Assembly: GCA_021799715.1 (NCBI GenBank)
Contig: JAJYZY010000089.1
Location: forward strand, 1 to 9,344
DNA length: 9,344 bases
From: Planctomycetota bacterium
GTDB taxonomy: Bacteria; Planctomycetota; Phycisphaerae; WQYP01
Reading direction: 5' to 3'
Shown here: positions 5,992 to 9,344 of the stretch, piece by piece
How the letters are laid out: each line of letters starts with the position of its first letter
Numbering within the stretch: the stretch's first letter is position 1
The notes under the pieces: generated by a model
The model's input: only the letters and a program-made list of their open reading frames with translations
Told to the model about the DNA's origin: nothing
The model's database searches: none
Position numbers and translations under genes: made by a program

Positions 5992-6747
5992 ATGCGGTTT
6001 GCTGTCCAGACATATACACTGCGTGACCAGATGACAAAGGATTTCTGGGGTACGTTGCGAAAAATTTCGGCTTTGGGCTACGCCGGTGTGGAATTGACCG
6101 ACGTGCGCGGCATCATACGGGCGGAAGATTTGCAAAGTCGCCTCGAGACCATGAGCCTGTGTGTGGTGGGAGTGCATGTGGCCCTGGAGCAGATTGAATC
6201 GGAACTCGATGCAGTTCTCGATTATTACAGCGAATCTGGTATTGATCACATTACCGTTCCATGGGTGCCGCAAGAGCGGCGCGGTTCGGCGCACGACTGG
6301 TTGGCTCTGGGCGGCCTGTTTTCTGATGCCGGGGCCAAGGCCCGTGAACGCGGCATGATTCTCAGCTACCATAACCATGATTTTGAGATGCAAAAATATG
6401 ATGCGGTGGCGGCGATCGATATTTTATTGCGTGCCGCGGAACCGCGGAATCTGCAATGGGAACCAGATACCTACTGGATCCAGTACGGCGGGCAAAATCC
6501 AGTTGATTATATCAAGCGATATTCCGGCCGGATTCCGCTTATGCACATAAAAGACATGGCCCAAGGCGCAGAGAGAAAATTCGCCCCAGTTGGCTCCGGC
6601 ATTTTAGACTGGCCGGCGATCATGGCGGCCGCCAAAGCCGCGGATATTCCCTGGCTGATTGTGGAGCAGGATGATTGCTATGGTACCCCTCCACTCGACG
6701 TGATTGCCGAAAGTCTGCACAATATAAAGAAAATGAACCCGCCATGA
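5992..6747 (+). CDS. Sugar phosphate isomerase/epimerase (xylose isomerase-like TIM barrel)
   Basis: A 251-residue cytoplasmic enzyme of the AP-endonuclease-2/xylose isomerase-like superfamily, which isomerises or epimerises sugars or inositol-type compounds with a divalent metal. It begins RFAVQTYTLRD, with LGYAGVEL at 28-35, the hallmark SYHNHDFE (125-132), WEPDTYW (156-162), LMHIKD (183-188), GSGILDW (201-207) and LIVEQD (222-227). By spacing against D-tagatose 3-epimerase, Glu132, Asp159, His185 and Glu225 are the likely metal ligands, and all are present. No export signal is seen. The start is firm, with AAGGAG (5980-5985) 6 nt before the ATG. It precedes sppA by 88 bases on the same strand with no strong terminator, so they may share a transcript. 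The exact substrate cannot be told; this family is greatly expanded in Planctomycetota. Confidence 0.88.
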   Translation: MRFAVQTYTLRDQMTKDFWGTLRKISALGYAGVELTDVRGIIRAEDLQSRLETMSLCVVGVHVALEQIESELDAVLDYYSESGIDHITVPWVPQERRGSAHDWLALGGLFSDAGAKARERGMILSYHNHDFEMQKYDAVAAIDILLRAAEPRNLQWEPDTYWIQYGGQNPVDYIKRYSGRIPLMHIKDMAQGAERKFAPVGSGILDWPAIMAAAKAADIPWLIVEQDDCYGTPPLDVIAESLHNIKKMNPP

Positions 6748-6785
6748 GGCCGGTTCAGCAGTCCGGGCGGGATGTCCTGGTTTCC

Positions 6786-6808
6786 GGCACCTGATGGATT
6801 CTGGTGCC
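6786..6808 (+). repeat. Small stem-loop in the leader of sppA
   Basis: GGCACC (6786-6791) and GGTGCC (6803-6808) are perfect inverted arms around 11 bases and lie between the isomerase gene and sppA. The loop contains an upstream in-frame ATG (6794). The stem could limit read-through or affect access to the ribosome binding site 16 bases downstream, but it is short. Confidence 0.2.
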
Positions 6809-6835
6809 ACATTCGCCTGCGTGCGGAGTATACCC

Positions 6836-7840
6836 ATGAGTCAGTCGCAACCACCAACTGTTGTCTATCAGAGCGTAACACAAAAATCGCATCCTTTTTT
6901 CCGGGTGTTTTTGCTTCTGCTTTTTGTGTTATCCCTGGCGGCCAATGTGGTTTTACTTCTGGCATTGGCGGGATCAATATCACTTAAAAACGGACTGATT
7001 CCGTCGAACCAGTGGGAAATGAAGATTGTGCGGCACGGCAGCCGCGATCAAATCGCGCTGGTGCATATCAGCGGTCTGGTCGATGGGGCCATGGTGAAAT
7101 CCATTACCGGGCAACTCCGGGCGATTGATCGCGACACGACGATCAAAGCGGTGGTGTTGCGGGTGGATTCCCCCGGCGGCGGCGTGACCGATGCGGATGA
7201 AATTTATCATGCCCTGCTTAAAATCCGCTCCGACGGTAAAGCAATCGTTGTGAGCATGGGGGCGCTGGATGCCAGCGGCGGCTATTACATTTCCATGGCG
7301 GGGCAGCAATTGTTTGCTGAACCAACCACTATCGTCGGCAGTATCGGCGTGATGATGCCGGGATTTCAAGTTACCGGGCTGATGAAAAAAATTGGCGTCA
7401 AGCCGGAATTTCTTACCAGTTCCGCCGCAGTCTGGAAAGAAGCCGGTTCGCCTTTTTCCGATTATACGCCGGCGGTCAAGGCATATCTCATTGACATGCT
7501 CAATACCGATGCGGCCCGGTTTATCAATATTGTGGAGACCGGACGGGCAACGCATCTCAAGGTGCCGATCACCGCGGTGGCCAATGGTAAAATCTGGGCG
7601 GCGCCGCGGGCGCTTAAGCTCGGATTGGTGGATCATATTGGTTATCTCAATGCCGCCTACCATGCCGCGGCCAAGCTCGCTGGAATATACAATCCCACCG
7701 TTGTTGAATTTCATCGGCCCGCAGGTCTGCTGGATTTGATAAACGCGCAATCGCCTGTGCGGCAACCCAAGATGGAGCTTAATCCGCACCTGATTTATGA
7801 TCTGGTCAAGCCGCGGGTGGAATATTTATATCTTCAATAA
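6836..7840 (+). CDS. sppA: Signal peptide peptidase SppA (S49 family, short form)
   Basis: A membrane-anchored serine protease that degrades signal peptides left after export. From ATG 6836 it has 334 residues, the size of the single-domain SppA_36K form (B. subtilis type) rather than the doubled E. coli enzyme. One transmembrane helix spans about 21-48 (FFRVFLLLLFVLSLAANVVL). Next come ALVHISGLVDG (74-84), VVLRVDSPGGGVTDADEI (106-123), the nucleophile motif ALDASGGYYISMA with Ser147, PTTIVGSIGV (163-172) and VWKEAGSPF with the general base Lys201. The dyad spacing matches B. subtilis Ser147/Lys199. The start is set by GGAG (6825-6828) 7 nt before the ATG; an in-frame ATG at 6794 has no such site. 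It follows the isomerase gene and faces tlyA. It should be active. Confidence 0.92.
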   Translation: MSQSQPPTVVYQSVTQKSHPFFRVFLLLLFVLSLAANVVLLLALAGSISLKNGLIPSNQWEMKIVRHGSRDQIALVHISGLVDGAMVKSITGQLRAIDRDTTIKAVVLRVDSPGGGVTDADEIYHALLKIRSDGKAIVVSMGALDASGGYYISMAGQQLFAEPTTIVGSIGVMMPGFQVTGLMKKIGVKPEFLTSSAAVWKEAGSPFSDYTPAVKAYLIDMLNTDAARFINIVETGRATHLKVPITAVANGKIWAAPRALKLGLVDHIGYLNAAYHAAAKLAGIYNPTVVEFHRPAGLLDLINAQSPVRQPKMELNPHLIYDLVKPRVEYLYLQ

Positions 7841-7848
7841 TCAAGACA

Positions 7849-7949
7849 TTGCGCGCAAATAAACCGGCGGCATTGGGCAGGCTTTTACCGCGGCAACGCA
7901 GAACCCGCGGTTCATGATACAATGACTCGAAAACAGTATTGCCAATGCC
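7849..7949. terminator. Convergent intergenic region with nested inverted repeats
   Basis: The gap between the sppA stop and the tlyA stop has several dyads: a 10-bp palindrome TTGCGCGCAA (7849-7858); outer arms GGCATTGG (7869-7876) and CCAATGCC (7942-7949); and inside these a hairpin ACCGCGG (7887-7893) with CCGCGGT (7905-7911) around 11 bases. The position, between two converging genes, suggests a bidirectional transcription end, but none of the stems has a proper T run. Confidence 0.35.
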
Positions 7950-7959
7950 TCACTTGCGA

Positions 7960-8589
7960 TCAGGCCGGCGAATTTAGCCGCGGTTTGAGCATCGCTAGGA
8001 ACTCCATATTGCCGCTTTGTCCGACGATTGGACTTTGGACAACGGCATGAACCGTCCAACCATTTTGTTCGATATAATCCATGACCTCTTCAAGTTGCGC
8101 CCGAGACTGCTGCGGCGATAAAACGCCACGTTGTGTTTTGGCGATTTGCGATTCGTAGTGTGGTTTAATCAACGTAATGACGGTTCCGGATGGTTTGAGG
8201 ACTTTGCGCGCGGCGGGAAGGATTTTGGATTGTCGCGTCCACCCGGTGTCGATCGTGACAACATCCACCAGTTCGGGAATCTGTGCATGCAGGGCGTTAT
8301 GGCGTTCCATAACCACCACGCGCGGATCTTTTCGGAGCGTCCAAGCCAGAACGCCGTAGCCGGTGTCAATGGCATAGACCTTGGCGGCACCATTTCGCAG
8401 CAGGCAGTCCACAAAACCGCCGACGTTGCTGCCCAGATCGGCGGCGGTGACGCCGGATACATCAATGGCAAATGCCCGCAGCGCAGCACTTAGCTTCAGT
8501 CCGGCGCGCGAAACATAACTTTCTTCCAGATTTTCTTCCAGACCCGTTACCGGGGGCAGTATGCGCCGACCTGGAAGATCATTGATCAT
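7960..8589 (-). CDS. TlyA-like rRNA 2'-O-methyltransferase without S4 domain
   Basis: An FtsJ-fold SAM-dependent methyltransferase closest to TlyA, which methylates cytidines of 16S and 23S rRNA. Hallmarks are SYVSRAGLKL (24-33), the SAM loop ADLGSNVGGFVDCLL (50-64), VYAIDTGYGVLAWTLRKDPR (71-90), VVTIDTGWTRQSKILPAA (110-127), TLIKPHYES (139-147) and NMEFLAML (194-201). The Lys32, Asp114, Lys142, Glu196 set fits the K-D-K-E tetrad of 2'-O-methyltransferases. Two things are odd: the N-terminal S4 RNA-binding domain of classic TlyA (about 60 residues) is absent, and the usual DVSFISL motif is replaced by DTGWTRQ. The ATG overlaps the rpsT stop as ATGA, so no extra N-terminal domain can be hidden in frame upstream. 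The target nucleotide is unknown; another FtsJ-type RNA methyltransferase role is possible. Confidence 0.8.
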   Translation of the reverse strand: MINDLPGRRILPPVTGLEENLEESYVSRAGLKLSAALRAFAIDVSGVTAADLGSNVGGFVDCLLRNGAAKVYAIDTGYGVLAWTLRKDPRVVVMERHNALHAQIPELVDVVTIDTGWTRQSKILPAARKVLKPSGTVITLIKPHYESQIAKTQRGVLSPQQSRAQLEEVMDYIEQNGWTVHAVVQSPIVGQSGNMEFLAMLKPRLNSPA

Positions 8590-8858
8590 TGACCTGTTTT
8601 CAAGGCATTAAGCTTACGCATCATGCTGCTTTTGCGACGTGCAACCGTGTTGGGATGCAGGGTTTTTCGGGAGGCCATGCGATCGAGAATCTTGATGGCC
8701 TGCTTGACGGCGGTCTGTGTTTCGGTCACATCCTTCTTAGCGATGGCGCTGGCGACTTTTTTGATTTCCACGCGAACAATCTTCTTGCGATCACGGTTGC
8801 GCAATCGGCGTTTGGCGTTCTGGCGAATTCGTTTTTTGGCCGAGAGGGAATGTGCCAC
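8586..8858 (-). CDS. rpsT: 30S ribosomal protein S20
   Basis: A primary 16S rRNA-binding protein of the small subunit. The 90 residues are the normal length, very basic and helical, with the family's N-terminal HSLSAKKRIRQNAKRRLRNR (3-22) and C-terminal LHPNTVARRKSSMMRKLNAL (67-86). Translation begins at GTG 8858, supported by AAAGGAG (8866-8872) 7 nt upstream; no ATG is available nearby. E. coli rpsT also uses a non-AUG start (UUG), which matters for its autoregulation, so a similar control is possible here. The stop overlaps the start of the TlyA-like gene as ATGA, indicating translational coupling. Its 5' side borders a probable insertion sequence at about 9001. Confidence 0.96.
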   Translation of the reverse strand: MAHSLSAKKRIRQNAKRRLRNRDRKKIVRVEIKKVASAIAKKDVTETQTAVKQAIKILDRMASRKTLHPNTVARRKSSMMRKLNALKTGQ

Positions 8859-8944
8859 TTACGTGCTCCTTTGATTACCTTCTAAAATCCAGTACAACTC
8901 CGCCTGTAACCGCTGGCATTTTGCCCCGGCGGCGGAAGTCAAGT

Positions 8945-8973
8945 AGTATCCCACCATTTCACGCCCCATGCAA
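8945..8973 (-). promoter_or_regulatory. Candidate promoter for rpsT-tlyA
   Basis: TTGCAT (8968-8973) and GATACT (8945-8950) on the minus strand are separated by 17 bp. The -10 matches at 4 of 6 and the -35 mainly in TTG. The leader of about 80 bases could fold CCGC (8910-8913)/GCGG (8929-8932) and GGCA (8915-8918)/TGCC (8922-8925) into one stem with an internal loop, a possible place for S20 feedback. Confidence 0.3.
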
Positions 8974-9000
8974 GTGCTGCCCGATTCCGCGTGACGTTGA

Positions 9001-9344
9001 GGGCCTGTGACAGTTTCTGCCAAAAGGCCGGGATGGGTACAATAGGAAGTAACCAGGCCACAGGAAGTGGCTTGGGAGTCAATATTATCTGTTCAAGGAG
9101 GAACAATCATGTCGGCAACCACCACGCGTAAAGAAGCTTTGGAGAGGATTTGCAAGACGTTTCACGATGCCTTGGAGCGAATGATTCCGGCGGATGAAAA
9201 TCAGCGGTTACAGGGCAATACCTTTCGGGATTTCGAGTTGCAAACGCAGGCGTTCAAGGCAGCGTTGATACCAGTACTGTTGGAGGAGCGTGCTCGACTG
9301 ACTGAATCGGCGGAACTGAAGGAGGCGGGGTGTTGTCCGCACTG
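9001..9344 (+). mobile_element. Probable left part of an insertion sequence (ISKra4-like), truncated by window edge
   Basis: From about 9001 the sequence changes character and leads into a transposase-like gene. The presumed end region begins GGGCCTGTGACAGTTTCTGC, with GGCCT (9002-9006) and AGGCC (9025-9029) as inverted arms. TACAAT (9038-9043) is a good -10. A hairpin GCCAC (9057-9061)/GTGGC (9067-9071) and a 7-bp direct repeat AGGAAGT (9044-9050, 9062-9068) follow. The exact left boundary and target duplication cannot be fixed because the other end is outside the window. Confidence 0.45.
9109..9344 (+). CDS. Transposase-like protein, N-terminal part (ISKra4-like)
   Basis: The gene runs off the window after 78 complete codons. 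The ATG at 9109 has a strong AAGGAGG (9095-9101) 7 nt upstream. The visible part is helical and charged, with TRKEALERICKTFHDALERM (6-25), then ALIPVLLEERARLTESAELK (52-71) and a terminal AGCCPHC, the first half of a Cys/His zinc-binding knot. A helical N-terminus followed by a CPxCG-type knot at this position is how ISKra4-type transposases begin, and the leader resembles an IS end. The DDE catalytic core lies outside the window, so the family call is an inference; another transposase or a small zinc-finger protein remains possible. Confidence 0.5.
   Translation, partial: MSATTTRKEALERICKTFHDALERMIPADENQRLQGNTFRDFELQTQAFKAALIPVLLEERARLTESAELKEAGCCPH

Noticed and set aside
5713..6393. 226-residue minus-strand ORF opposite the isomerase
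   Set aside because: Covers the divergent regulatory region and the antisense of a clearly recognised enzyme; no domain.
6794..6835. Longer start for SppA at ATG 6794
   Set aside because: No ribosome binding site and it lies in the loop of a small stem; ATG 6836 has GGAG at 7 nt and gives a normal N-terminus.
6980..7789. 269-residue minus-strand ORF opposite sppA
   Set aside because: Shadow of a well-supported S49 protease; His/Arg-rich with no domain.

Overview
The window looks like an ordinary stretch of chromosome from a member of the Planctomycetota, most likely a Phycisphaerae-type bacterium. This is inferred from four things: a protein with a VPLPA/PEP-CTERM-type sorting tail, an S41 protease with a long helical-repeat N-terminal region, a sugar isomerase/epimerase of the AP-endonuclease-2 type, and a TlyA-like methyltransferase without an S4 domain. 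No marker gene settles the taxonomy. The DNA is moderately GC-rich, with one clearly AT-rich island at about 2640-2830.

Layout. Bases 1-234 are an unassigned edge. On the minus strand follow a tRNA-dihydrouridine synthase (235-1266), a doubtful small membrane ORF squeezed upstream of it (1166-1483), and a secreted sorting-tail protein (1473-2453). The latter has a long leader that starts at a good sigma70-like promoter near 2689-2716. Bases 2525-3029 hold no convincing gene but contain that promoter and a protein-like fragment. Then come a two-helix membrane protein (3072-3317) and, 41 bp upstream of it, a large exported S41 protease (3359-5596), probably in one operon closed by a strong hairpin at 3030-3067. 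A 395-bp divergent intergenic region with GCGGAATTT repeats separates these from two plus-strand genes: a sugar phosphate isomerase/epimerase (5992-6747) and an SppA-type S49 protease (6836-7840). Converging on sppA from the right is a minus-strand pair, rpsT (8586-8858) and a TlyA-like rRNA methyltransferase (7960-8589), joined by an ATGA overlap. From about 9001 the window enters what appears to be an insertion sequence; its transposase (9109 onward) is cut by the window edge.

How the genes relate. Two envelope proteases that both use a Ser/Lys dyad (S41 and S49) lie within 1.3 kb on either side of a shared control region, next to a cell-surface sorting-tail protein and small membrane proteins. 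The S20 plus TlyA-like pair and the Dus enzyme belong to ribosome and tRNA maturation. I found no strong case for a new defence or mobile system. The most notable points are the S4-less TlyA-like enzyme coupled to S20, the S41 protease with its small membrane partner, the structured leader of the sorting-tail gene, and the protein-like fragment in the AT-rich gap.
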